Assembly (NCBI GenBank): GCA_963791575.1
Contig: CAWBSY010000001.1
Location: 1-64,000, forward strand
Reading direction: 5' to 3'
Source: JAOAPG01 sp963791575
Lineage (GTDB): Bacteria; Acidobacteriota; Terriglobia; Terriglobales; Acidobacteriaceae
Length of the DNA: 64,000 nt
Shown here piece after piece: positions 1 to 9,632 of this stretch (within the stretch, counting starts at the first letter, position 1; the number at the start of each line of letters is the position of its first letter). The notes under the pieces were generated by a model. The model was not told where the DNA came from. It ran no database searches and was given only the letters and a program-made list of their open reading frames with translations. The position numbers and the translations under genes are program-made.

Positions 1-31
1 CCCATTCCTCGCCTCTTTTGCGAGGAGTGGG
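1..31. repeat. Intergenic hairpin at window edge
   Basis: A 12-bp stem (CCCATTCCTCGC against GCGAGGAGTGGG, one G-T pair) encloses a short CTCTTTT loop. There is no T-run after the stem. It resembles the hairpin repeats found elsewhere in this window more than a classical terminator. Confidence 0.5.
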
Positions 32-122
32 AACCACGGACGCATGCAGCGCCGCCTTTCGTTGCTATAGATCTTGACCGCTTTTGATTTGCTGTTAGCG
101 CCTCAGCGCCTGAGGAAACTCG

Positions 123-463
123 ATGACAATCCTTCCCGACACACTGACCCCGTCCTCCCCCGACTCGCACTCACCCAGCCGCGCAACAAAACTCAACCGC
201 CTCTCCGCCCTCGCCTCCATCGTCCTCTCCCTCATCGCTCTCACCTGCGTCATCACCGGATACTTCCAACCGCCCCAACCCGACGAAGGCTCCGCCGCCC
301 ACATCTTCAGCTCGCCCTCGCCGCCCTGGTCCCCACACTCATCGCCTTCCTCCTCACCGCCGACTGGAAGAAACCCGCACGCACCCTCCGCCCCCTGATC
401 TTCTCCGCCGCCACCCTAACCCTCGCCTTCGTCGCCCTCTTTTACCTGGAGCACTACCGCTGA
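123..463 (+). pseudogene. Small multi-TM membrane protein, frameshifted
   Basis: The first frame starts at ATG 123 and gives a hydrophilic N-terminus followed by a transmembrane helix (LSALASIVLSLIALTCVITG). After about nt 305 the hydrophobic reading continues in another frame (LALAALVPTLIAFLLTADW, then a third helix ending LAFVALFYLEHYR) to the stop at 463. Each frame alone becomes Pro/Ser/Arg-rich nonsense on the wrong side of the junction, so one gene with a one-base deletion near 305-310 is the simplest reading. Repaired length is about 113 residues with three membrane helices. No family is recognised. Confidence 0.5.
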
Positions 464-575
464 TCCCGCAACCAACCCACGCGTAAGAAGTCTTTCCTTT
501 GAACCTTAGTGTCCTTCGTGGTAAATGATCCTCTCTCGCTCCGCAAAACGAACTCCTCCTGCTACAATCCCCCGC

Positions 576-1289
576 ATGAAACGCCTAATATTCCTCCTCA
601 CTCTCACCCCGCTCCTCCACGCGCAAGAAGTCGAAATCACCGCCGAGCCTCACCACCATCTCGTCCTCGAAAACAAATCCGTCCGCGTCTTCAACATCGA
701 AGTCGCTCCCAATGACGCCACTCAGATGCACTGGCACCGCCACGACTACATCGCCGTCGCCATCGGCCCCTCCGAAATTTCCAACACCGTCAAAGACAAT
801 ACCGGCAAAGACAAGCCCGCCGTCACCGTCAAATTCGTCGACGGAGACACCCGCTTCGCCCCCGCCACCTTTGCTCACGCCGTCCGCACCACCAGCCCGC
901 AAGCTTTCCGCAACGTCACCGTCGAACTGCTCGACGACGCCGCCCTCCGCACCGCCCCCTCCACCTGGGACGACTCCCGCTCCCTCGATATCCTCCACGG
1001 CGGCACCCTCCAGATCCTCTTCGTCAAAGACAATGTCCGCGTCTCCGAAATAGAACTTCAGCCCGGCGCCCAGATCCCCCAGCACCACCACACCGGCCCG
1101 CACCTCGTGATCGCCCTCACCGACCTCGATCTAAAAAGTGACGACCTCCGCAGCGACGCAAAACGCCAGCCGCCCGAAACCGTCCACTTCAAATCCGGCG
1201 AATCCAAATGGATCGCAGCCGGCGCCACTCACACCGTCACCAACGCCGGCCCCTCCATCGCCAAATACGTCACCCTCGAATTCCCCTAA
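576..1289 (+). CDS. Secreted bicupin protein
   Basis: About 237 residues. I choose ATG 576 rather than the upstream in-frame ATG 525 because it begins a signal peptide (MKRLIFLLTLTPLLHA, cleavage before QEVE). Two beta-barrel cupin halves follow: the first has MHWHRHDY, a His-rich cupin motif 1 metal site, and the second has PQHHHTGPH followed by GATHTVTNAG. The protein is therefore a periplasmic or secreted bicupin, probably metal-binding. Cupins range from dioxygenases to sugar-binding proteins, so no substrate can be named. It is a single-gene unit followed by repeat-rich intergenic DNA. Confidence 0.8.
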   Translation: MKRLIFLLTLTPLLHAQEVEITAEPHHHLVLENKSVRVFNIEVAPNDATQMHWHRHDYIAVAIGPSEISNTVKDNTGKDKPAVTVKFVDGDTRFAPATFAHAVRTTSPQAFRNVTVELLDDAALRTAPSTWDDSRSLDILHGGTLQILFVKDNVRVSEIELQPGAQIPQHHHTGPHLVIALTDLDLKSDDLRSDAKRQPPETVHFKSGESKWIAAGATHTVTNAGPSIAKYVTLEFP

Positions 1290-1656
1290 CCACTCCCCAA
1301 ATCGCGTGGCGACGGACGCATTCGTCCGTCCCCGCAAGCCCAGCGCTCATGTGGAGCGGGAACTCTTCCCCGCTTGCCTTTGACCTGGTGTTGTTGTTGC
1401 CTGGTGACCTTCGCCTCCTCTAAACGAAACCGGCCGCCCCATTGCTCGCATCCTCTGTAAGAGTTGAAATACAAAAATCCACACTCGACGAAACTATTTG
1501 TCATTACGAGCTGTTTCATCGCGAGGAATCTGCTTTTCCTGCCCACCTCTCGCCCCCCTCTTGACTCCCCATTCCGCCAGTCCTATACTTCCCCGCAGCT
1601 TCACTTCCTCCCCCCGCACGTCGGCCCCGGCACCTATTTCTCTCAGGAGCATTCTC
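1290..1656. other. Intergenic region with one dispersed repeat copy
   Basis: This 367-nt stretch has no convincing gene. It carries one copy of the GTGGAGCGGG-type repeat at 1311-1390. The distal part (1560-1656) is pyrimidine-rich and leads into the ribosome-binding site of the GloVer gene. Confidence 0.6.
1311..1390 (+). repeat. Dispersed intergenic repeat, copy 1
   Basis: It contains GACGGACG, GCAAGCCCAGCGCTCATG and GTGGAGCGGGAACTCTTCCC, then CGCTTGCC. It closely matches 2905-2983 and, in part, 3051-3095 and 14784-14818. The core AGCGGG(A/C)ACTCTT(C/G)CCCGCT is a hairpin. Confidence 0.85.
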
Positions 1657-2889
1657 ATGTTCACCTTCCGCGCATCCGCCTTCCGTCCGATCTCCCCAAA
1701 GTTTTTAAGCCTCCTTTTTCTCGCGCTAGCGCTCGCAACTTCCGCCTCCGCGCAATCCTTCACCAGCCTCTTCTCCTTCGACGGCAGCAACGGAGCCAAC
1801 CCGCGCGGCGCTCTGCTCCAGGCCACGGACGGAAACTTTTACGGCACCACCCAATTCGGCGGCTCCGCCGGACAGGGTGCCGTCTACAGAATCACTTCAT
1901 CCGGCGCCCTTTCTCTTCTCTATAGCTTTTGCAATATGTCTCCCTGCACTGATGGTGGTCAGCCCTTCGCCGGCCTCACCCAGGACGCCACCGGCAACCT
2001 CTTCGGAGTCTCCTACAGCACCGTCTTCTCCATCACCCCCACCGGCAGCCTCACCACGCTCTACACTTTCTGTTCTCTTCCCAGCTGCGCCGATGGCAGC
2101 GGTCTTTACGCGCCCCTCACCCTGGGCACCGACGGAAACTTTTACGGCGTAACCTACGGCGGCGGCACCTTCGAAACCTACAAGTGCAACGGCCCCTGCG
2201 GAACGATTTTCAAAATCACCCCCAGCGGATCCCTCACCACCCTGCACAGTTTCAATGGCAATGATGGCCAGGGTCCCCTCGCCGCACTCTTCCAGGCCGC
2301 CGACGGAAATTTCTACGGCACCACCTCCCGCCTCGGCCCCCACGGTGCCGGCACCATCTTCAAGATCACTCCCCAAGGCGCCTTCACCCTGCTTCACGCC
2401 TTTTCCGTAACCGACGGCAGCTCGCCCGAAAGCAAACTTCTTCAAACCTCCGACGGCACCTTCTACGGAACCACTTCGGCCGGCGGCCCTTCCGGCGGCG
2501 GCGTTATCTATAAAATGTCCTCCACCGGCAAAGTCACCGTCTTCCGCAGCTTCGTCCTCGACGGTTCCGCCGGATTCTCCCCCGAAGGCCTCCTCCTCGC
2601 CACCGACGGCAACTTCTACGGCACCAACGGCGGGGGCGGACCCAACTCCGCCAACTGCTCTCTCTACCAAGCCTGCGGCACCATCTTCCGCCTCACGCCC
2701 TCCGGCCACCTCACCACGCTGTACAACTTCTGCCCCTCCACCGGATGCCCCGGCGGCGGCGCACCCGACTACATCATTCAAGCCACCGACGGCAACCTCT
2801 ACGGCCCCACCCTCCTCGGAGGCAGCACCACCTGCGGCGCCGACGGCTCCTGCGGCACCATCTTCAAATTCTCCCTTACCAAAGATTGA
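1657..2889 (+). CDS. Secreted GloVer-repeat beta-propeller-like protein
   Basis: 410 residues. The start is ATG 1657, preceded by CAGGAGC at 1644-1650; it opens a signal peptide of about 32 residues (ending ATSASA before QSF). The mature protein has about seven repeats of the Gloeobacter/Verrucomicrobia 'GloVer' type (TIGR03803). Each shows a DGNFYGTT-like motif, a small-residue GG turn, GTIFKI and a LYSF/LHSF strand. Cys pairs in several repeats (for example NMSPCTDGG, SCADGSG) could form disulfides. It is probably an exported propeller-like surface or periplasmic protein. The ligand is unknown. A longer relative with IPT domains lies at 35796-37698. Confidence 0.85.
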   Translation: MFTFRASAFRPISPKFLSLLFLALALATSASAQSFTSLFSFDGSNGANPRGALLQATDGNFYGTTQFGGSAGQGAVYRITSSGALSLLYSFCNMSPCTDGGQPFAGLTQDATGNLFGVSYSTVFSITPTGSLTTLYTFCSLPSCADGSGLYAPLTLGTDGNFYGVTYGGGTFETYKCNGPCGTIFKITPSGSLTTLHSFNGNDGQGPLAALFQAADGNFYGTTSRLGPHGAGTIFKITPQGAFTLLHAFSVTDGSSPESKLLQTSDGTFYGTTSAGGPSGGGVIYKMSSTGKVTVFRSFVLDGSAGFSPEGLLLATDGNFYGTNGGGGPNSANCSLYQACGTIFRLTPSGHLTTLYNFCPSTGCPGGGAPDYIIQATDGNLYGPTLLGGSTTCGADGSCGTIFKFSLTKD

Positions 2890-2904
2890 TATTGCGTGTT
2901 GGGG

Positions 2905-2983
2905 ACGGACGCCCCGGGTCTGTCCCGCAAGCCCAGCGCTCATGTGGAGCGGGCACTCTTGCCCGCTTGCCCTTGATCTTGGT
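2905..2983 (+). repeat. Dispersed intergenic repeat, copy 2
   Basis: Near-identical in layout to 1311-1390: GACGGACG, then GCAAGCCCAGCGCTCATG, then GTGGAGCGGGCACTCTTGCC. Here the AGCGGGCA/TGCCCGCT stem is perfect. Confidence 0.85.
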
Positions 2984-3050
2984 CTAGACTTTGCTCTTGC
3001 TGTTGCTCTCGACTGCCCCTTGCTGCGTGACTTCGCCGGTCCTGCCCTTG

Positions 3051-3095
3051 CTTGTGGAGCGACGGGCACCTTCGTCCGTCCAAGCGCAGCGAGAG
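3051..3095 (+). repeat. Dispersed intergenic repeat, partial copy 3
   Basis: Shorter and diverged relative (GTGGAGCGACGGGCACCTTC, then GTCCGTCC) of the repeat at 1311 and 2905, with the modules in a different order. Confidence 0.5.
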
Positions 3096-3240
3096 AATTC
3101 CCATTTCGGGAATTTCTTGTCAAGAGCCCAAAAACGCCACTTTCCCCCTATCCCTCTCATTCCGCAACAGATATATTTTCACCAAATCTGACGCTTCACC
3201 CCACCCCTTTGTGAAATAATTAAATTAGGATAGAAAAACC

Positions 3241-3268
3241 AACGCGGCCCCTCGAGGCCGCGTTTTTT
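3241..3268 (+). terminator. Rho-independent terminator
   Basis: A 9-bp perfect stem AACGCGGCC / GGCCGCGTT with loop CCTCGA runs into a T-tract. It lies well downstream of the GloVer gene and may end its transcript or a read-through transcript. Confidence 0.75.
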
Positions 3269-3404
3269 ATTGCTCGAGCGTTTTTTCATTCATAAGAGGG
3301 CGTCGCCCCCGCCCGCCCCCTTTTATGAGTTTTCGGCCACTGTGCCCTTGACGTCCAGCGCAATCGGCCGGAGACCAGCGTCAGCCGCAAAGAACTGCCT
3401 TTGT

Positions 3405-3454
3405 CGTGAGCGCCACTAGAGCCGGCACCCCGTGGAAGAGCGGCGCTTCAACAC
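3405..3454 (+). repeat. 50-bp local repeat, copy A
   Basis: It begins CGTGAGCGCCACT and ends CGTGGAAGAGCGGCGCTTCA. It matches 3516-3565 apart from the central ten bases. Confidence 0.8.
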
Positions 3455-3515
3455 AGCAATAACACGCAAGATGCCAAAAAAAATTTAGGCGATCCATCCG
3501 CCGTTCACGCCTTTT

Positions 3516-3565
3516 CCGTGAGCGCCACTGACCCTGGCCACACCGTGGAAGAGCGGCGCTTCAGC
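3516..3565 (+). repeat. 50-bp local repeat, copy B
   Basis: Second copy of the element at 3405-3454. Here GGCGCTTCAGCGCCGC adds a short palindrome at its right end. Confidence 0.8.
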
Positions 3566-3658
3566 GCCGCGTAAAGTGTTCCAAAAAGTCGGGGGGCTTT
3601 AGCCCCCGCACCCCAACCTCAACCGCACCACGAACTCGTTTCCCACAAAGGACGCCCT

Positions 3659-4075
3659 ATGCCCGACCATCACCCTCCCAACATCCCGCACGCCAAGCGC
3701 CGCGGCGAGTGGGCCGAACTCCGCTTCCAGCTCCGCGCCACCGAGCTCGGACTCATCCTCGCCCGCCCCTGCGGCGACTGCGCCCCCTACGACTTCGTCG
3801 TCGACCACAAAGGCCACTTCCTCCGCGTGCAAGTCAAGTGCACCATCTACAAACGCGACAACTCCTACCAGTGCGGACTCACCGCCAACCACCACCTCTA
3901 CACCCCCGACCAAATCGACTTCTTCGCCGCCTACATTATTCCCGTCGACACCTTCTACATCCTCCCCCTCGCCGCCACAAACAACCAACCCGACATCACC
4001 CTCTCCCCCCACCGCAAAAACTCCAAATACTCCCGCTACAAAGAAGCCTGGGAGTTGCTGCTGAGGGAAGGTTAA
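3659..4075 (+). CDS. PD-(D/E)XK endonuclease-like protein (group I intron-associated family)
   Basis: 138 residues from ATG 3659, with AAAGGA upstream. The core is readable: KRRGEWAELRF gives the early acidic residue, PYDFVVD the catalytic Asp on the first strand, and RVQVKC the QxK of the PD-(D/E)XK nuclease fold. This spacing fits the small I-Ssp6803I-like / PDDEXK_5 family. Such proteins are homing endonucleases in cyanobacterial introns but also occur free-standing in acidobacteria. No group I intron is visible round the gene and no modification partner is adjacent, so its role is open. It is flanked by intergenic repeats. Confidence 0.7.
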   Translation: MPDHHPPNIPHAKRRGEWAELRFQLRATELGLILARPCGDCAPYDFVVDHKGHFLRVQVKCTIYKRDNSYQCGLTANHHLYTPDQIDFFAAYIIPVDTFYILPLAATNNQPDITLSPHRKNSKYSRYKEAWELLLREG

Positions 4076-4101
4076 AGCCGCGACGCGGCGATAGAACGCA
4101 G

Positions 4102-4121
4102 CCCACGGCGAAAGCCGTGGG
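4102..4121. repeat. Perfect hairpin with GAAA tetraloop
   Basis: CCCACGGC, loop GAAA, GCCGTGGG. It sits in a module reading AACGCAG-hairpin-AACCCAGCATGCG, and the start of the window (about 21-55) has a related arrangement (GTGGGAACCACGGACGCATG). Confidence 0.7.
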
Positions 4122-4325
4122 AACCCAGCATGCGCAACCAGCCCCGAAGGAGGCGACAGAAGGCCTTCGACGTGAAACTATCCACTCTGCGCGCACGCCA
4201 CGCTCCACCCGACGTTATTCTCAATTGCTGGCAAAGGTGCTTAAAAGCGACATAGAGCTAAAGTGCCATTTCGACCACCGCGGCGCGGGTGGTAATGTGT
4301 TCCGCGTTTCCTGGGGGTATCCGCA

Positions 4326-5030
4326 ATGAAGGCTCGCGCAGTCCTCGCAACTTTCCTTATATCCCTAGTGAGCGCGTTGTGTTTAGCGCAGCAGCCTCCG
4401 GACATATTCGATCAAGTAGCGACTGAAAAGCCGGTGGTCTCTTCGGCCACGACACCTACATGCCAAAAAAATATTTCATTCGCCTGGGTGTCTCGAAGTG
4501 GAGAAGTGGTTTCAGAAACACCAGGGTTTGCCGAAAAATGGATCGCCAAGAATAGAAGCAAGCACCCCGCCCTGTGTTTTGAGCAAACACCTGCGTCCGT
4601 CCTCCCGAACTACCTGTTGGTATTTTCAACGTCCCAGAAGGCGTTCAACGGTTTCCATCCAACCGTGAAAACCTTCACCGCGACGAACACTAGCCCAATT
4701 TCCGGGAACGGGACGGCAATCGACAATCACGGGAACATGTGGTCTTACACTTTCGACGGGTCGGTTACCAGCACGACGACGACCACGACGCAAGAGAACG
4801 TGCCATACACAGACACGTCGAACATCCTGTACCTTCGCAGCTACAATCGGTATGGCAAACTCATTTCTGAGCGTTGGTATACATTCGTCAATCGTCGCGG
4901 AGGCGATGACACCGACACAGCAGTTTTCAACGTTGTGTCGGGATTGCGAGGAATACATTTCAAGCAGCGGCTACTTGGGATTGTTGTGGAGGACATCGAA
5001 AAGCATTCCGTGTCTCGCGATGTCCCATGA
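4326..5030 (+). CDS. Secreted protein of unknown function
   Basis: 234 residues. It has a clear signal peptide (MKARAVLATFLISLVSALCLA before QQPPD). The rest is soluble, with two Cys (PTCQKN, PALCFE) and a Thr-rich stretch (SVTSTTTTTTQ) before YLRSYNRYGKLISERWYTF. I recognise no domain. It is probably periplasmic or exported. Its last codons overlap a 49-codon ORF by ATGA, so the two may be translationally coupled. Confidence 0.65.
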   Translation: MKARAVLATFLISLVSALCLAQQPPDIFDQVATEKPVVSSATTPTCQKNISFAWVSRSGEVVSETPGFAEKWIAKNRSKHPALCFEQTPASVLPNYLLVFSTSQKAFNGFHPTVKTFTATNTSPISGNGTAIDNHGNMWSYTFDGSVTSTTTTTTQENVPYTDTSNILYLRSYNRYGKLISERWYTFVNRRGGDDTDTAVFNVVSGLRGIHFKQRLLGIVVEDIEKHSVSRDVP

Positions 5031-5176
5031 AGGTCGGCCATGATCCCAAACTTTGGTTCTGGGAAGTAAAGAAATCCTCAACTCTGAATGTCCCACTTAC
5101 GAGCTTGGTAGCTGCCAAAGGAACACAAGCAGGTCCAATTGACGCCGCCACTAAAAACCTCGAAGTCGGCAGGTGA
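5027..5176 (+). CDS. Possible 49-residue protein overlapping upstream gene
   Basis: ATG 5027 shares the ATGA overlap with the stop of the secreted-protein gene, the usual sign of coupled translation. The product starts MKVGHDPKLWFWEVKKSS and ends NLEVGR, with no membrane segment or known motif. It may be a genuine small protein or the frameshifted remainder of the upstream C-terminus. Confidence 0.35.
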   Translation: MKVGHDPKLWFWEVKKSSTLNVPLTSLVAAKGTQAGPIDAATKNLEVGR

Positions 5177-5250
5177 GTTACTTCCGTGCGTTGGCTTTTT
5201 CTCGAAAGCTGGACGAAAATGAGTAGTGACAGACTTCGTCTGATTGTTCT

Positions 5251-5955
5251 ATGCTAGGCCGTCCTCGTATGCAGAAGCTCAAACATAGTGTGCTGGACTC
5301 CGCAAATTACTCACCGATAGAAGCAGTTCGATACTTTCATGTGCCGTCCTCGACCCTAGCATATTGGACCGAAGAGCCGAATCAATTGGTCACGTTGGCT
5401 TCGCATGAGCCCCCGCTCTTGTCTTTCAAGAACCTCGTGGAACTATACGTTCTTGAAGGGCTGCGGAAGATTCATGGCGTTCGTACTTCCAAGATTCGCT
5501 CAGCATTGAATTTTCTATTAAGCACCGAACAGTCTAGACATCCGTTAGCCGATTACGATATCCGCACTGAGGGGAAGAACGTAGGCTTCTATAAAAAGGG
5601 CAAGCTTCTGAATGCCTCCTTATGCGGCCAGTATGAAATGGAGGAAATCGTCGGCGGCTACTTCCGCCGCATCGATAGAGACCCCCACGGCGTGGCGCTT
5701 CGAATTTTCCCTTATACCAAGCGGGAGCAACTTGTGAATAAGGAGCAGCCGCCTCAAACGGTCGAGATCAATCCTGCGGTTTGTTTTGGCCTGCCCGTCC
5801 TAAAGGATTCAAGGTTGACGACCGGATTTCTAGCTACCCGCTTCCGCGGCGGTGATTCGGTTCCTTCAATCGCACAAAGCTATGGTCGATCCGTGGCAGA
5901 AATCGAAGAAGCGATTGAGTGGGAGCTCGGGCGTTCCGTCAAGAAGGCTGCCTAA
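5251..5955 (+). CDS. DUF433-type antitoxin with N-terminal helix-turn-helix
   Basis: 234 residues. The N-terminus (SPIEAVRYFHVPSSTLAYWT) resembles a MerR-like helix-turn-helix. The C-terminal 60 residues match DUF433: EINPAVCFGLPVLKDSRL, then TGFLATRFRGGDSVPSIAQS and VAEIEEAIEWEL. DUF433 proteins are usually antitoxins for PIN-like (DUF5615) toxins, and the next ORF encodes such a toxin with overlapping codons, so this is probably the DNA-binding antitoxin and autorepressor of a type II pair. ATG 5269 (MQKLKHSV) is an alternative start. Confidence 0.75.
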   Translation: MLGRPRMQKLKHSVLDSANYSPIEAVRYFHVPSSTLAYWTEEPNQLVTLASHEPPLLSFKNLVELYVLEGLRKIHGVRTSKIRSALNFLLSTEQSRHPLADYDIRTEGKNVGFYKKGKLLNASLCGQYEMEEIVGGYFRRIDRDPHGVALRIFPYTKREQLVNKEQPPQTVEINPAVCFGLPVLKDSRLTTGFLATRFRGGDSVPSIAQSYGRSVAEIEEAIEWELGRSVKKAA

Positions 5956-6321
5956 TCTAACATTTTATCTTGACGAAAACTGGGCCTGCCCCGAAGTCGA
6001 GGACGAACTTCATAGAGGCGGCATCCGGTACCGCATCTACAAGCAAGACGTTCCGGCGAATGCAGGGATCTCAGACAGATCCTTCTTCCCAAAATTGGCC
6101 AGCGCGGTTGGCTTCTGATCACCGCCGATTGGCATCAGCGGTATCGGCCCCGTGAAATCGCCGATTTACGCCGCTATAGAGTCAGGCACTTTGTGATGCC
6201 TGGAAATCTAGGGGCGCAAGCAATGGCTAAACTGCTCGTCGCCGCTAAGAACGACATTCGCGCCTGCTGCCGCGACAATGAGCCGCCAATCAGCGCAAGC
6301 GTGCTCGAGCCGGCGGCGTGA
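5915..6321 (+). pseudogene. DUF5615-like PIN toxin, frameshifted
   Basis: The frame after the antitoxin gives LTFYLDENWACPEVEDEL, the N-terminal Asp-bearing strand of PIN-like toxins, then ISDRSFFPKL. Near 6096-6099 the frame is lost. It resumes one base off as GQRGWLLITADWHQRYRPRE, the second conserved Asp region, and runs to the stop at 6321. Restoring one G in TTGGCCAG rejoins the two halves, so this is a one-base deletion. TTG 5915 or CTG 5948 could be the start, and both overlap the antitoxin 3' end. If the deletion is real the toxin is dead and the antitoxin is orphaned. Confidence 0.7.
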
Positions 6322-6723
6322 AACTCCTCATGGATATAAAAGGAAATCTCCACGACCGAGGTGAAGAGAAGATTTATCATAAAGGCAGAATCACCACCCG
6401 AATTCCTTACCGCCGGTGAGAGCAGTCGGAACATTCCGCGTTTGCCGCACCAGATCCACCAAATACACTTTTTTCATTTTCCCCCTTGCATTCCTCTTCA
6501 TTCATCTGCTATAAACAATTCACCGAGAGCAGATGTGTGGCTAGCCGGCGTATTTGTTGCATCTCTCGGCATCGTCCGGCATCTAAGTTTAGAGAGCGGT
6601 TATAAAGTTCTCAATCGTCCCGGCCACGGGACTTCATTCGCAGCATGGCTTCAGTGAAGCCGCTCCGAAGGGTACCTTCAAAGCAAGGACCTCCAGTAAG
6701 CTAAGAGTTCTTTTCTCAATTTC

Positions 6724-6751
6724 TTGTCTTCCGTATCGGGCTGCTTAAAAT
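6724..6751 (+). promoter_or_regulatory. Candidate sigma70 promoter for rRNA operon
   Basis: TTGTCT, a 16-bp spacer, then TAAAAT. It is about 490 nt before the 16S, on the right strand, in otherwise gene-free DNA. It was chosen by eye and other promoters in the leader are possible. Confidence 0.3.
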
Positions 6752-7016
6752 CCGCGCCGAACTTGGCGTCATCACCCTGAACGGAAGGCCATACTGTTGC
6801 GCGCAATTCCCCGAGCTTTATTCGCGGAATCTAAACGCTCTCCCGCTCCCGCTCGACTTTCCCGATGTGGAAATCATCTGGAAATTCTGTGGGGAACGGT
6901 GATTGACGGGATCCGCGCCGCACTGTATGTTTATCAAGTTTCGAGGACAGTCGGTTTTGCCTTACGGCAAAATCGCCTGGACTGAATTCGCGCCGCTTAG
7001 GCGGACCGCGATTCGG

Positions 7017-7028
7017 TCTTTGACAACT
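7017..7028 (+). promoter_or_regulatory. boxA-like antitermination site before 16S
   Basis: TCTTTGACAACT resembles the conserved boxA of rRNA leaders. Related sites precede 23S (TTTGACAACT, 9861-9870) and 5S (TCTTTGAAAATT, 13316-13327). Confidence 0.5.
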
Positions 7029-7242
7029 AGGTTGAACGTGCCAGTCGTGAGAAACGGATTCGGGCATTAGTCCGAACGATCTCACAAGATAGACCACCAT
7101 GGTCTTCGTAAGTCTCTCGCAAGAGAGTAAGAAGCTGAATGGTGGCGCCATCCGCGCTGTTGAACCTGAGATGAGCTTTTGCAAGCTCTCTCGGATGCGT
7201 GCGATGGCAGTCTGCCAACTACCCGTCGGCAGACATCAGGTT

Positions 7243-9192
<1,950 letters not shown>

Positions 9193-9269
9193 GGGCCTGT
9201 AGCTCAGGTGGCTAGAGCGCACCCCTGATAAGGGTGAGGTCGATAGTTCAAGTCTATCCAGGCCCACCA
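9193..9269 (+). tRNA. tRNA-Ile (GAT)
   Basis: 77 nt with a 7-bp acceptor stem GGGCCTG/CAGGCCC and encoded CCA. The anticodon arm CCCCTGATAAGGG places GAT at the anticodon, and the T arm contains GTTCAAGTC. Its place between 16S and 23S is the classic one. Confidence 0.95.
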
Positions 9270-9350
9270 GAAAATCAGAGGTCAGGGATCAGGGCGTCAG
9301 GGGTTAGTTTTTACTGACCACTGATACCCTGACCCCTGACACCTGGGTAT

Positions 9351-9426
9351 GGGGCTGTAGCTCAGCTGGGAGAGCGCCTGGTTTGCAACCAGGAGGCCAC
9401 CGGTTCGATCCCGGTCAGCTCCACCA
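9351..9426 (+). tRNA. tRNA-Ala (TGC)
   Basis: 76 nt with acceptor stem GGGGCTG/CAGCTCC and encoded CCA. The anticodon arm CTGGTTTGCAACCAG gives TGC, and the T-loop is GGTTCGATCCC. It follows tRNA-Ile after an 81-nt spacer made of imperfect GTCAGGG/CCCTGAC inverted words. Confidence 0.95.
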
Positions 9427-9464
9427 GAGTCTTGGCAGGAAACATAAAATGCGGGAAACGGCAA

Positions 9465-9632
9465 ATGAACAGAATTGTCGATTCGATTCTGAGCTTGGGC
9501 GGTTTGCTGATTCCGATCGTTGCTCTCTTGGTCGGAGGCGCGATCGCGATCACTGCCATGGTTCACCGCCACGCCGAACGCATCGCCAAGATCGAGCGCG
9601 GAATGGATCCCGACGCTTCGCCGCGAGGCTGA
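9465..9632 (+). CDS. Small membrane protein inside the rRNA spacer
   Basis: 55 residues from ATG 9465, with GCGGGAAACGG upstream as a possible ribosome-binding site. It has one strong transmembrane helix (GGLLIPIVALLVGGAIAITA), then a basic, charged tail containing RHAERIAKIERGMDP. That tail resembles the (K/H)xERxAxIExGxDP segment seen in small single-pass proteins of acidobacteria and bacteroidetes. It lies between tRNA-Ala and 23S on the rRNA strand. If translated it would have to escape rRNA processing. The organised helix-plus-motif argues against chance. Confidence 0.5.
   Translation: MNRIVDSILSLGGLLIPIVALLVGGAIAITAMVHRHAERIAKIERGMDPDASPRG

Larger units (their letters stand above)
2890..3658. 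other. Repeat-rich intergenic region
   Basis: This 769-nt stretch has no gene. It holds two copies of the GTGGAGCGGG repeat (2905-2983, 3051-3095), a Rho-independent terminator (3241-3268), an imperfect inverted repeat around CATAAGAGGG...CCCTTTTATG (about 3290-3330) and two copies of a second repeat (3405-3454, 3516-3565). Confidence 0.7.
6322..7242. other. rRNA operon leader and upstream region
   Basis: This 921-nt stretch holds no gene I can support. It should contain the rRNA promoter(s). One sigma70-like candidate is at 6724-6751. A boxA-like site is at 7017-7028, and a local hairpin (CTCTCGCAAGAGAG) lies near 7122-7135. Confidence 0.6.

Noticed and set aside
585..1103. 172-codon minus-strand frame opposite the bicupin
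   Set aside because: Low-complexity Gly/Val/Asp text caused by GC-rich codon use in the real gene.
1897..3123. 408-codon open frame on the minus strand
   Set aside because: It is the antisense shadow of the GloVer gene: Gly/Ala/Glu-rich, no ribosome-binding site, and it runs into the intergenic repeats.
6361..6657. 98-codon plus frame in the rRNA leader
   Set aside because: No ribosome-binding site, motif or membrane pattern.
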